Shown in pieces: positions 21,747-30,284 of a DNA stretch of 64,000 nt. A model generated the notes under the pieces. The model searched no databases. It worked only from the letters and a program-made list of their open reading frames with translations, and was not told where the DNA came from. Location of the stretch: contig CALVXB010000001.1 of the NCBI GenBank assembly GCA_944368775.1, positions 62,001 to 126,000 on the forward strand. Reading direction: 5' to 3'. The first letter of the stretch is position 1. Each line of letters starts with the position of its first letter. The position numbers and the translations under genes are program-made. This stretch comes from an uncultured Clostridia bacterium. Its GTDB lineage: Bacteria; Bacillota; Clostridia; Christensenellales; Borkfalkiaceae.

Positions 21747-24251
21747 ATGGAACAAAAATTCAAAGTGACGGGGATGACCTGCGCCGCCTGTTCGGCGGGC
21801 ATCCAAAAGACGGTCGGCAAAATGGAGGGCGTCCGCAGCGCGAGCGTCAGCCTGATGGGCGAGTGCATGGACGTCGACTTCGACGAGTCGCTCGTCGACG
21901 CGGATAAGATCGTCGCCGCCGTCGAGGGGCTGGGCTACGGCGCGCGCATCGACGACGGCAAGGCGCAGCCCGCGCCCGCCGCCGAAAAAAAGGCCAACTC
22001 CTTCGGCGAGGAGGCCAAAAAGCTCAAGGTGCGCTTCTTCGCATCCCTGTGCTTTCTCGTCCCCCTCATGTATTTTACGATGGCGCATATGTTCGGCGCG
22101 CCGCTGCCCTTCTTTTGGGACCCGCATACGAGCGCGCAGAACTTCGCGCTCATGCAGCTGCTGCTGACGACGCCCACCCTCTTTATCAACTTCGCCTTCT
22201 TCAAGAGCGGCGTGCGTGCCCTCTTCAAGCGGGTGCCGAACATGGACACGTTGGTCAGCCTGGGCGCGGCGGTGTCCTATCTTTACAGCGTTGTCGTCAT
22301 GTTCGTCATGCCCTTCGCCCAAGACGCGCACGCTCTGGCGATGGAGGACCTCTTCTTCGAGTCGGCGGCGATGGTGCTCACCCTCGTCACCCTCGGCAAG
22401 TGGCTGGAGGCGCGCTCCAAGAGCCGCACGGGCGAGGAGGTGGAAAAGCTCTTGAAGCTCGCACCCGACTCGGTCACCGTCGAGCGAGGCGGGCAGCAGC
22501 GCGCAGTGCGCCTCGCCGAGGTGGTGCGCGGGGATATCGTCGTCGTCAAGCAGGGAGACAGCATTCCCGTCGACGGCGTCATCCTTTCGGGCAATTCCTT
22601 CGTCGATAAATCGGCGATCACGGGCGAGAGCCTGCCCGTCGAGGTGGGCGAGGGTGACTTCGTGACCAGCGCCTCCGTCAACAAGGGCAACGTCCTGCGC
22701 ATCCGTGCCGAAAAGGTGGGCGAGGACACCGTGCTCTCCAAGATCGTGCGCATGGTGCGCGAGGCGGGCGCTTCCAAGGCGCCCATCGAAAAGACGGTGG
22801 ACAAGATCGCGGGCATCTTTGTGCCCGCCGTGCTCGGCATCGCCGCCTTCACCTTTGTCCTCTGGATGATCCTTTGGGGCACGGGCGTCGTCGCCGTCAC
22901 CGTTCCCGAAATTTTGAGCATGTCCATCAGCGTGCTCGTCATCTCCTGCCCCTGCGCGCTCGGCCTCGCCACACCCGTCGCGGTCATGGCGGCGACCGGT
23001 CGCGCGGCCTCCATGGGCATCCTGTTCAAGGACGCCGAGGCGCTGCAGAAGGCAAAGCTCGTGCGCACCGTGCTGCTCGACAAGACGGCGACCATCACCG
23101 AGGGCAAGCCGCGCGTCACCGACATCGCGCTCTACAACGGCTATACGGCGGAACGCGCCCTCGCGGAGGCGGGTTCGGTCGAACTCGACTCTAACCATCC
23201 GCTCGCGGCGTGCCTGGTCGAGCGGGCGCGCGCGGAGGGCTGTTCCCTCGCGGCCGCGGCAAACTTCTCTTATCTGCCCGGCAAGGGCGCGCAGGCGGAG
23301 GCGGGCGGCGCGCTCTGCCGCATCGGCAACCGCCGCCTGCTCGAAGAGGCGGGCGTCGACCTCTCGGCGGCGGAAGGGGACGCGGCGCGCCTCGCGGACG
23401 AGGGCAAGACGGTGCTGTACTTTTCGTCGGGCGACAAGGTCGCGGCGCTCTTTGCCGTCGCGGATACCATCAAGGCGGGCAGCGCGGAGGCGGTCGCGGG
23501 GTTGAAGGAGCGCGGCATCACCCCCGTCATGCTCACGGGCGACAGCCGCCACGCGGCGCAGGCGATCGCGCGGCAGGCGGGCATCGACACGGTCATTGCC
23601 GAAGTGCTCCCCGAAGACAAGCTGCGCGCCGTCGCCGACAGCAAAAAGAGCGCCGTCACCGCGATGGTGGGCGACGGCATCAACGATTCGCCCGCCCTCA
23701 AAGAGGCGGACGTCGGCGTCGCGATGGGCAACGGCACGGACGTCGCCATCGACTCGGCAGACGTCGTCCTCGTCGGCGGCGATCTGCGCGCGCTGGATGC
23801 GGCCGTCGATTTGAGCAAGGCGACGGTGCGCAACATCCACCAAAATCTGTTCTGGGCGTTTATCTACAACGTGCTCTGCATCCCCATCGCTGCGGGCGCG
23901 CTGTACGCCGTCGGCGTCGTGCTCAGCCCCATGATCGGCGCGCTCGCGATGAGCGTCAGCTCGGTGTTCGTCGTCACCAACGCGCTGCGGCTGATGCGCT
24001 TCCGCCCCAAAATCGATATCGAAGCCCAAAAGGGCAAAGGAGATACAGGTATGAAAAAGACATTGATGATCGAAGGTATGAGCTGCGCCCACTGCAGCGC
24101 GCGCGTCGAAAACGCGCTCAACGCGATCGAGGGCGTGCAGGCAAAGGTCGAACTCAAAAAGAAGCGCGCCATCGTCGAGACGGACGTCGCCGACGATGTG
24201 CTCATCAAGGCGGTCGAGGACGCCGGCTACAAGGTGACCGCCGTCAAGTAA
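21747..24251 (+). CDS. copA: Cu(I)-translocating P1B ATPase CopA fused to a C-terminal CopZ-like domain
   Basis: 834 residues. An N-terminal heavy-metal domain (GMTCAACSAG, residues 9-18) is followed by the membrane helices, the actuator TGES, the transmembrane copper motif CPC (401-403), the phosphorylation site at Asp445, the HP motif (SNHPLA) and the GDGINDSPALKEAD hinge. A second heavy-metal domain (GMSCAHCSAR) forms the last 66 residues. CPC and CxxC motifs indicate Cu(I) export. Two oddities: the phosphorylation motif reads DKTAT instead of the nearly invariant DKTGT, and the C-terminal domain begins at Met769 behind its own AAAGGAG ribosome site, so a free CopZ-like protein may also be made. 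No CsoR gene is adjacent. Confidence 0.93.
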   Translation: MEQKFKVTGMTCAACSAGIQKTVGKMEGVRSASVSLMGECMDVDFDESLVDADKIVAAVEGLGYGARIDDGKAQPAPAAEKKANSFGEEAKKLKVRFFASLCFLVPLMYFTMAHMFGAPLPFFWDPHTSAQNFALMQLLLTTPTLFINFAFFKSGVRALFKRVPNMDTLVSLGAAVSYLYSVVVMFVMPFAQDAHALAMEDLFFESAAMVLTLVTLGKWLEARSKSRTGEEVEKLLKLAPDSVTVERGGQQRAVRLAEVVRGDIVVVKQGDSIPVDGVILSGNSFVDKSAITGESLPVEVGEGDFVTSASVNKGNVLRIRAEKVGEDTVLSKIVRMVREAGASKAPIEKTVDKIAGIFVPAVLGIAAFTFVLWMILWGTGVVAVTVPEILSMSISVLVISCPCALGLATPVAVMAATGRAASMGILFKDAEALQKAKLVRTVLLDKTATITEGKPRVTDIALYNGYTAERALAEAGSVELDSNHPLAACLVERARAEGCSLAAAANFSYLPGKGAQAEAGGALCRIGNRRLLEEAGVDLSAAEGDAARLADEGKTVLYFSSGDKVAALFAVADTIKAGSAEAVAGLKERGITPVMLTGDSRHAAQAIARQAGIDTVIAEVLPEDKLRAVADSKKSAVTAMVGDGINDSPALKEADVGVAMGNGTDVAIDSADVVLVGGDLRALDAAVDLSKATVRNIHQNLFWAFIYNVLCIPIAAGALYAVGVVLSPMIGALAMSVSSVFVVTNALRLMRFRPKIDIEAQKGKGDTGMKKTLMIEGMSCAHCSARVENALNAIEGVQAKVELKKKRAIVETDVADDVLIKAVEDAGYKVTAVK
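24051..24251 (+). CDS. Possible internally initiated CopZ-like copper chaperone
   Basis: In-frame ATG in copA preceded by AAAGGAG at 8-base spacing. The product would be 66 residues, MKKTLMIEGMSCAHCSAR at its start, the exact length and fold of a stand-alone CopZ. Either a working internal start or a relic of an ancestral copA-copZ gene fusion. Confidence 0.5.
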   Translation: MKKTLMIEGMSCAHCSARVENALNAIEGVQAKVELKKKRAIVETDVADDVLIKAVEDAGYKVTAVK

Positions 24252-24320
24252 GCCGCGCGCGGCCGCAGCCTATGCCGCCCGGCGGGCGGCGCATCCGCAA
24301 AAAGTGTATCGACAACAGAG

Positions 24321-24352
24321 GGGCGGGCGATCGTTCGGATCGCCCGCCCTTT
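24321..24352 (+). terminator. Terminator of copA
   Basis: Perfect 12-bp stem (GGGCGGGCGATC / GATCGCCCGCCC), 5-base loop, then TTT. Confidence 0.75.
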
Positions 24353-24393
24353 CCGATCGTGCGGTCGTGTGCAAACGGTTTCAAAGGCCGCCG

Positions 24394-24422
24394 TTGACAA
24401 AGTTGCCTGCGTTTGCTATAAT
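24394..24422 (+). promoter_or_regulatory. Promoter of the propeller remnant/lipoprotein pair
   Basis: TTGACA, 17 bases, TATAAT with TGC before it: one of the best consensus promoters in the window. Confidence 0.8.
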
Positions 24423-24499
24423 CAATATGCATCCGGGCTGTTGCGGGTCGTCTGCCGACGAAAATAAGATACAGATATGTAAAGGCGTAAAATGATGCG

Positions 24500-25036
24500 A
24501 TGAGTAAGAGAGCGATAAAACAAGGCAAATGGCAGCGGATCTTTGACTTTGATTTTGGTAACCGCGATTTTTTTACGATTGTGACGGATCGCTACAAAAT
24601 AGTGATGAGCGGCGGCAGCGTATCTGTTTCCGATAGTCGCACGGGTGAGCAGCTGTTTCAAAAGGGAGGGTTCATTATCTCTATACGGGCGACGTTTCGC
24701 CGGACGAAAATGTGCTTGCTGCGTTAGAGAACGGAAAGCATTTCTATATTTTTTCGCTGCAAAATTTCGGCGCGCCAAGACGCGTAACGCTGCCGCGCGG
24801 CTATGAAAGCATCGACGGCTACCCATCCTTTTCTGCGGACGGCGACGAACTTATGGTGCCTGCAAGTATATACCGTGCAGGTGAATACCATTACTTCTTG
24901 TGCAAGTACGATACCGCTGCTTATCATTTACTCTCTATGGAAGAAATTGGCGATGACGAATTTCCCTTTTGGCTGGTCTGATGACGGTGCCGCAGTCAAA
25001 ATAATGCATATGCAAAATAGGGAAGGAAGATCATGA
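24500..25036 (+). pseudogene. TolB/propeller-like protein gene with two compensating frameshifts
   Basis: Three consecutive pieces in frames 2, 1 and 2 join into one protein of about 178 residues. Piece 1 (from MSKRAIKQGKWQRIFDFDFG) runs to about 24668. Piece 2 (HYLYTGDVSPDENVLAALENG...) runs to about 24965. Piece 3 (GWSDDGAAVKIMHMQNREGRS) ends in a TGA that overlaps the next gene's ATG (ATGA). The breaks are near CAAAAGGGAGGG and TTTCCCTTTTGG. FSADGDELMV and GWSDDGAAVKI look like propeller-blade motifs. The ATGA coupling argues the joined reading is ancestral. Either a pseudogene or two homopolymer sequencing errors. Confidence 0.6.
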
Positions 25037-25755
25037 AAAGATACTGCTTATCGCTCGTCGCGGCACTTCTGTGTGTTGCCTGCCTTTCGGGGTGCTCGCT
25101 TTTGCCGCAATACAGCGACCCTGCGCGCATGGAGATAGACGGGCAGACCTTTGTCACGGGCTTTTACGATCACCTTTGGCCGGACGGCATCGTCGTCGGT
25201 GAAGGCGAGCCTGCGGCATTTGAAAGCGAATATCATATTTGGTGGAAGGTGGACGGCGCGCCCTTCGAACTGTACTGCGCTCAGAATAAAGAAGCGTTGT
25301 ATTGGAACCCAGCCATCTATTGCAGGGAGAGCGAGTTTGAAGAGGTCGAGGCCTACTATGCCGATCCCGAAAATTATCATTTTTATATCGGCAGATACCT
25401 CGAAGAGGATACGAGCGTCCTGCTCGGCAACGATGACGCGGCGTATGCCGAGCGGGCGATCGGGTTTATCATGGAATTGGACAGCACCTTCGGCGTCGGC
25501 GGCATCTTCGACCCCTTTATGGAGAAAACGGTCGCTTTCAGCGGTGAGGTATCGGGCTATGACAGGGTGACCATATACCGCGTCAGCAAGGACGGTTTCT
25601 TTACGACCCTCCATATGGAACTCGCCGTCTGCGACGGCGGCCTGTACAGATATCGGTCTTACGACGAGCAAAAGGACCAGACGATTTTTTATCGCTTTGA
25701 CGACGACGTGAGCGAGCATATGGTCAATTTATTTGAACGATACGAATTGATCTGA
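25033..25755 (+). CDS. Putative lipoprotein, unknown function
   Basis: 240 residues behind GGAAGGAAG. Lipoprotein signal with lipobox LSGC (Cys21). The mature part is acidic and rich in Tyr and Phe (YHIWWKVDG, DPENYHFYIGRYLEEDTSVLLG, MELDSTFGVGGIFDPFM). I recognise no family. It is coupled by ATGA overlap to the frameshifted propeller-like gene and shares its promoter, so the pair may have formed one cell-surface unit. Codon use is less GC-biased than in the neighbours. Confidence 0.75.
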   Translation: MKRYCLSLVAALLCVACLSGCSLLPQYSDPARMEIDGQTFVTGFYDHLWPDGIVVGEGEPAAFESEYHIWWKVDGAPFELYCAQNKEALYWNPAIYCRESEFEEVEAYYADPENYHFYIGRYLEEDTSVLLGNDDAAYAERAIGFIMELDSTFGVGGIFDPFMEKTVAFSGEVSGYDRVTIYRVSKDGFFTTLHMELAVCDGGLYRYRSYDEQKDQTIFYRFDDDVSEHMVNLFERYELI

Positions 25756-25829
25756 AAAGGACAAGCGCCCCATTCGCGCCCATTCGACGCGCAAACCGCC
25801 CATCCGCCAAAAGGCCCCGCAAGCGCTCG

Positions 25830-25859
25830 TTGACATTTTCGTGCGGCGTATTCTATAAT
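25830..25859 (+). promoter_or_regulatory. Promoter of the ArsR-family gene
   Basis: TTGACA, 18 bases, TATAAT; 56 bases before the start codon. Confidence 0.75.
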
Positions 25860-25914
25860 AGTGTCGCGTCACGAAAGGGCGCCCCGCGGCCGCGGGCAAA
25901 GGGGGAGAGGGGAG

Positions 25915-26256
25915 ATGGAAGAGCAGATGCTTTTGCTGGATAAGCGCACGCAGGCGATGGTGGAGAGCTATATCCCGTCGGGGGATACGCTGGAGGGGCT
26001 TGTCTGCTTTTTTTCCGTCTTTGCAGACGGAACGCGCCTGCGCATCCTCTCCGCGCTCGCCGTCACCGAGCTGTGCGTCACCGACCTCGCCCGTCTGCTG
26101 CGCATCCACCAGACGACAGTTTCGCACCAGCTGCGCCTGCTCAAAAACCTCGGCATGGTGCGCGCCAGCCGCTGCGGCAAGGTCATCTTTTACAGTCTGC
26201 GCGGCGATACCGTCAACGACGTCCTGTGCAAGGGGGCAGAATTTTTGGGCCTTTGA
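25915..26256 (+). CDS. ArsR/SmtB-family regulator
   Basis: 113 residues, start at the ATG behind GGGGAG. Winged helix with FADGTRLRILSALA, then ELCVTDLARLLRIHQTTVSHQLRLLK and a wing (ASRCGKVIFYSL). In arsenic/cadmium sensors the helix reads ELCVCDL and both cysteines bind metal; here the second is Thr, leaving one Cys in the motif plus Cys in the wing. The metal site may be altered or another signal sensed. Monocistronic; no transporter next to it. Confidence 0.87.
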   Translation: MEEQMLLLDKRTQAMVESYIPSGDTLEGLVCFFSVFADGTRLRILSALAVTELCVTDLARLLRIHQTTVSHQLRLLKNLGMVRASRCGKVIFYSLRGDTVNDVLCKGAEFLGL

Positions 26257-26329
26257 GCGCCCGCCGCTTGCGGCCGTTCAGCGGGGCGCTTCGCGCGGGC
26301 AAAAACAAAGGGCGGCGGACGAAAAAACA

Positions 26330-26356
26330 AAGGGCGGCGGCTGCCGCTCTTTTTTT
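26330..26356 (+). terminator. Weak terminator after the ArsR-family gene
   Basis: GGCGGC-GGCT-GCCGCT followed by C and seven T's. Short stem, good T tract. Confidence 0.5.
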
Positions 26357-26367
26357 CGCGCATTTTA

Positions 26368-26396
26368 TTGCAAAAACGGCGGGCGTGGTGTATAAT
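26368..26396 (+). promoter_or_regulatory. Promoter of uvrC-HAD-hprK
   Basis: TTGCAA, 17 bases, TATAAT. Its place rules out translation from the in-frame ATG at 26368 and fixes the uvrC start at 26452. Confidence 0.75.
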
Positions 26397-26451
26397 AAAA
26401 ACGGGTCTTTGGCGCCGCGCCCGCAGCGGCCGCGCCCCGCCCTCACCTGCT

Positions 26452-28257
26452 ATGAATGAGATCCAGGAAAAGTTGAAACTGCTGCCGGATCAGCCCGGCG
26501 TCTATATCATGCTCGACAAGGACAAAAACGTCATCTATGTCGGCAAGGCGCGCGTCCTCAAAAACAGGGTGCGCCAATACTTCCATTCTTCGCCCAAGCC
26601 CGAAAAGGTGCAGGCGATGGTCTCCAACATCGACGATTTTTATTACATCATCACCAAGTCGGAGATCGACGCCCTCTCCCTCGAAAACAACCTCATCAAA
26701 AAATATAAGCCGAAGTACAATATCCTGCTCAAAGACGACAAGACGTATCCGTATATCAAGGTCACCGTCTCCGAGCCCTATCCCTCCTTCACCGTATCGC
26801 GCAAGCTGGTCAAGGGGAACAAGTATTTCGGCCCGTACATGGGAGGCGTGCGCGTCGGCGACGTGCTCGAGATCGTCAACATGGCCTTCGGCGTGCGCAT
26901 TTGCTCGACGGCGATCACATCCAAGCCCAAAAAGCCCTGCCTCAACTACCACATCCACCGCTGCCCGGCGCCCTGCGCGCACAAGATCTCGCCCGAAGAG
27001 TACGGCGAGCGGGTCAAGGCGGCGATGCGCTTTTTGGAGAGCGGCGAGGGAGACGTCGACCGCCTGCTGCGCGAAAAGATGGCGGCCTACGCCGAGGCGG
27101 AGGAGTTCGAGCTCGCGCTCGACTGCCGCAACAAGCTCGAAATGCTCTCCAAGATCTCCCTCAAACGCATCACGGCGCTGCGGCGCGACATCAACGCCGA
27201 CGTCGTCGCCTACGTCAGCAACAAGATGTATTCGGCGGTCAACGTGCTCATCACCCGCCGCGGCATCATGCAGGGGGCGCGCACCTACGCGGTAGAAAAC
27301 GCTTCCGACGACGGCGAGGCGCTCACCTCCTTCATCTCCCAATACTACGCCGCCCACGAGATCCCCGACGAGCTCATCGTGCAAGATTTCTGCGAAGGGC
27401 CTCTGTTAGAAGAATTTTTCCGCTCGACGTACAGCAAGTGCGTCTCCGTCGCTTCGCCAAAGCAGGGCGTGCGCCGCCGCCTGCTCGAGATGGCAGAAAA
27501 GAACGCGGCAGACTACCTCGAAAAGTCCATCGACAAGATCCGCCACAAGGAGGACATGACGGTCAACGCCTGCCGCCGCCTGCAAGAGATCCTCGGCCTC
27601 TCCCGTTACCCCCGCCGCATGGAGTGCTACGACATCTCCAACATCAGCGGCGTCGACAAGGTCGGCTCGATGGTCGTGTTCATCGACGGCGAGGCGGACC
27701 GCAGCAGCTACCGCCGCTTCAAGATCAAGACGGTCGAGGGTGCAAACGACTTTGCAAGCCTGCAAGAGGTGCTCTCCCGCCGCCTCGCCAAGCTTGGCAC
27801 GGACGAGGAGGAGCGCTTCGCAAAGCCCGACCTCGTCATCATCGACGGCGGCAAGGGGCAGCTCTCCGCCGTCGCCGAGATCTTCGAGCGGGCGGGCGTC
27901 TCCGGCATCGACCTCATCTCCCTCGCCAAGCGGGAGGAGGAGATCTTCACCCTGCACTCCAAAGAGAGCATCCTTTTGGACAAGCGCGACTACTGCCTGC
28001 ACATGCTGCAGCGCATCCGCGACGAGGCGCACCGCTTCGCCATCACCTTTTTCCGCAACATCCACAGCAAGCGCTCGCTCACCTCGGTGCTCACCGAGAT
28101 CCCGGGCGTCGGCAAGGTCAAGCGCCGCGCCCTCATCGAAAAGTTCGGCACCATCGACCGCATCATGCGCGCCGACGTGCGCGAACTTGCGGCGGTGGAG
28201 GGCATCGGCGACAGCCTCGCCGCGTCCATCAAAAAATATTTTGAGGAATCACTCTGA
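26452..28257 (+). CDS. uvrC: Excinuclease ABC subunit C
   Basis: 601 residues. GIY-YIG nuclease at the N-terminus (PGVYIMLDKD, VIYVGKARVLKNRVRQYF) for the 3' incision. Next a Cys-rich stretch (CLNYHIHRCPAPCAHKIS, around 160-180), a UVR helix (around 200-235) that contacts UvrB, and the UvrC RNase-H domain for the 5' incision (ECYDISNISG, PDLVIIDGGKGQL). Tandem helix-hairpin-helix motifs (TEIPGVGKVKRRALIEKFG, VEGIGDSLAASI) end it. The ribosome site is weak. The stop overlaps the next ATG, so it is coupled to the HAD gene. Confidence 0.96.
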   Translation: MNEIQEKLKLLPDQPGVYIMLDKDKNVIYVGKARVLKNRVRQYFHSSPKPEKVQAMVSNIDDFYYIITKSEIDALSLENNLIKKYKPKYNILLKDDKTYPYIKVTVSEPYPSFTVSRKLVKGNKYFGPYMGGVRVGDVLEIVNMAFGVRICSTAITSKPKKPCLNYHIHRCPAPCAHKISPEEYGERVKAAMRFLESGEGDVDRLLREKMAAYAEAEEFELALDCRNKLEMLSKISLKRITALRRDINADVVAYVSNKMYSAVNVLITRRGIMQGARTYAVENASDDGEALTSFISQYYAAHEIPDELIVQDFCEGPLLEEFFRSTYSKCVSVASPKQGVRRRLLEMAEKNAADYLEKSIDKIRHKEDMTVNACRRLQEILGLSRYPRRMECYDISNISGVDKVGSMVVFIDGEADRSSYRRFKIKTVEGANDFASLQEVLSRRLAKLGTDEEERFAKPDLVIIDGGKGQLSAVAEIFERAGVSGIDLISLAKREEEIFTLHSKESILLDKRDYCLHMLQRIRDEAHRFAITFFRNIHSKRSLTSVLTEIPGVGKVKRRALIEKFGTIDRIMRADVRELAAVEGIGDSLAASIKKYFEESL

Positions 28258-29078
28258 TGCTGCACTATAAACTCATCGTATCCGACTTCGACGGCACCCT
28301 GCGCCGCACGGAGGGGGGAATTTCGGAGGGGAACGCCCGCGCCATCGAAGAGTATGTGCGCGCGGGCGGCGTGTTCGCCCTCTGTACGGGGCGTATGATG
28401 TCCTCCATTCTCCCGTACGCGCGCCGGCTGCGCCTGCGCGGCTTGGTCGCCGCCTACCAGGGAGCCATGATCCGCGACATCGAGAGCGGCGCGCTCGTGC
28501 GCGACAACCGCATCCCGTGCGCAGACGCGCAGCAGATCTGCGCCTTTCTGCAGGGCATGGGGCGGCACATCCACGTCTACGACGGCGACGACTTTTACGT
28601 CAACCGCGACGACGACTTCCGCCGCTGGTACGAGCAGGCGTGCGCCGTGCGCGGCATCCTCACGCCCGAAGATATCGCCGCCACGGTGCGCGACAAAAAT
28701 ATTTCGCCGCACAAGATCATCGCCGTCAGCCCGCCCGAGGAGCGCGCGGCGGTGCTCGCCGCCCTGCAGCAAAAGTTCGGCGAGCGTTTCTACGTGACGA
28801 CGAGCATGGAATACCTCGTCGAGATCGTCTGCAAGGGGAGCGACAAGGGCGGCGCGCTCGAATACCTGTGCGGGCACTACGGCATCCCGCTCGCCGAGGC
28901 GATCGCCGTCGGCGACAACTACAACGACCTGCCCATGGTACGCAAGGCGGGGCTGGGCGTCGCCGTCGCAAACGGCGAAGAGGCGCTGCGCCGCGAGGCG
29001 GACTTCGTCACCCGCACCTGCGACGAAGACGGCGTCGGTTACGTCATCCGCAAATTCGGATTGGGGGAAAACATATGA
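28257..29078 (+). CDS. Cof-type HAD-superfamily phosphatase
   Basis: 273 residues. HAD motif I SDFDGTL (8-14), motif II with CTGR, motif III lysine in CKGSDKGGAL and motif IV GDNYNDLPM (around 220). This is the Cof/YidA (type IIB cap) group, which hydrolyses small phosphorylated metabolites such as sugar phosphates or FMN; substrate not readable. It overlaps uvrC (TGATG) and hprK (ATGA), so all three genes are one translationally coupled operon. Confidence 0.9.
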   Translation: MLHYKLIVSDFDGTLRRTEGGISEGNARAIEEYVRAGGVFALCTGRMMSSILPYARRLRLRGLVAAYQGAMIRDIESGALVRDNRIPCADAQQICAFLQGMGRHIHVYDGDDFYVNRDDDFRRWYEQACAVRGILTPEDIAATVRDKNISPHKIIAVSPPEERAAVLAALQQKFGERFYVTTSMEYLVEIVCKGSDKGGALEYLCGHYGIPLAEAIAVGDNYNDLPMVRKAGLGVAVANGEEALRREADFVTRTCDEDGVGYVIRKFGLGENI

Positions 29079-29989
29079 ACGAATCTGAAACCATCTTGCT
29101 CGACAGCTTCTGCTCCAGCCTCGGCCTCGAGGTCGTGTTCGCGGGCAGGGGAAGGGTGACCCTCTCCTCCTACAGCGTGCTGCGCCCGGGGCTGCAATTT
29201 GCAGGCTACTTCAACTACTTCGACTCCTCCCGCATCCTCGTCATCGGCAACTCCGAGTACGAGTTTTTGCGCGACCTCGCGCCCGAAGTGCGCCGCGAGC
29301 GGGTGGACAAGCTCTTTTCGTACCACGACATCCCGTGCATCATCTTTTCGCGCGATCTGCCCGTGCCGCAGGAGATCCTCGGCGCGGTGCGCAAGACGGG
29401 CTGTCCCGTGCTGCGCACGGACAAGGTGACGACGACGATCATGAACGACCTCTTCTTTTATCTGAATAAGAAGCTGGCCCCCTCCGTCACCATCCACGGC
29501 GTGCTCATGGACATCTCCGGCGTCGGCATCCTCATCACCGGCCACAGCGGCGTCGGCAAGAGCGAGACGGCGATGGAACTCATCAAGCGAGGCCACCGCC
29601 TCGTCGCCGACGACAGCGTCATCATCAAGCGCGTCTCCGACTCCCTCGTCGGCACCTCGCCCGAGCTCATCCGCTATTTTATGGAGCTGCGCGGCATCGG
29701 CATCCTCAACATCAAAAATATGTACGGCTCCGGCTCCGTCCTCAACGAAAAGGACATCGACCTCGTCATGGAGCTGGAAGATTGGGTGGAGGGCAAAGAG
29801 TACGACCGCATCGGCGACGGCACCATGTACGAGACCATCCTCGGCATGCAGGTGATGAAGCACGTCATCCCCGTCAAGCCGGGGCGCAATCTCTCCATCA
29901 TCATCGAGGTCGCCGCGCGCAACTTCCGCCTCAAGAGCATGGGCTACGACGCCGCGCAAGAGCTCATCGGCCGCACCATCGGCAGGTAG
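29075..29989 (+). CDS. hprK: HPr kinase/phosphorylase
   Basis: 304 residues, start at the ATG overlapping the HAD stop. Walker A GHSGVGKSET (around 156) and the family signature MELRGIGILNIKNMYGSG (around 204-221) are present. It phosphorylates HPr on Ser46 when glycolytic intermediates are high and removes the phosphate otherwise, setting carbon catabolite control through CcpA. Unlike in Bacillus, lgt does not follow. Confidence 0.96.
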   Translation: MNESETILLDSFCSSLGLEVVFAGRGRVTLSSYSVLRPGLQFAGYFNYFDSSRILVIGNSEYEFLRDLAPEVRRERVDKLFSYHDIPCIIFSRDLPVPQEILGAVRKTGCPVLRTDKVTTTIMNDLFFYLNKKLAPSVTIHGVLMDISGVGILITGHSGVGKSETAMELIKRGHRLVADDSVIIKRVSDSLVGTSPELIRYFMELRGIGILNIKNMYGSGSVLNEKDIDLVMELEDWVEGKEYDRIGDGTMYETILGMQVMKHVIPVKPGRNLSIIIEVAARNFRLKSMGYDAAQELIGRTIGR

Positions 29990-30025
29990 GGCGCAAGGCG
30001 TCAGCCTTAAAAAATGATCTTTTCC

Positions 30026-30057
30026 GCCGCCCCGCGCAAAGCGCGGGGCGGCGTTTT
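30026..30057 (+). terminator. Terminator of uvrC-HAD-hprK
   Basis: 12-bp stem (GCCGCCCCGCGC / GCGCGGGGCGGC), AAA loop, then GTTTT. Confidence 0.85.
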
Positions 30058-30130
30058 CGCGCCCGCCGCAGCGCGCATGCCCGACCGCCGCGGCGCGATT
30101 TTGTCAAAACGCAATAAACTTTTTGCAGTA

Positions 30131-30207
30131 TGTAAAGCGATTTACAAACTGTTTGCAATTTTGACAAGTATTTTACATTGTAGACAATTTGCGGAAAGTA
30201 TTTTACA
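30131..30207 (+). promoter_or_regulatory. Phased TTTACA sites upstream of the metallophosphatase gene
   Basis: TGTAAA-GCGA-TTTACA (30131-30146) is an inverted repeat. Two copies of AAGTATTTTACA follow at 30166-30177 and 30196-30207. The TTTACA units start at 30141, 30172 and 30202, i.e. 31 and 30 bases apart, about three helical turns. The block is strongly AT-rich against its surroundings and looks like a multi-site operator. Confidence 0.55.
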
Positions 30208-30250
30208 ACTGAAGGGGAAAATCAAGACAATTTTATGACAACGCCCGCGC

Positions 30251-30256
30251 TATAAT
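30251..30256 (+). promoter_or_regulatory. -10 box of the metallophosphatase gene
   Basis: TATAAT 28 bases before the start codon. No good -35 hexamer, which fits dependence on an activator bound at the upstream TTTACA sites. Confidence 0.55.
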
Positions 30257-30284
30257 GGTCGTACAAATCTTTTTGGAGGATCTT

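Noticed and set aside
21669..24092. Open frame of 807 codons on the - strand opposite copA
   Set aside because: High GC removes stop codons from the antisense frame. The translation has no family signature, while copA on the + strand shows every P-type ATPase motif.
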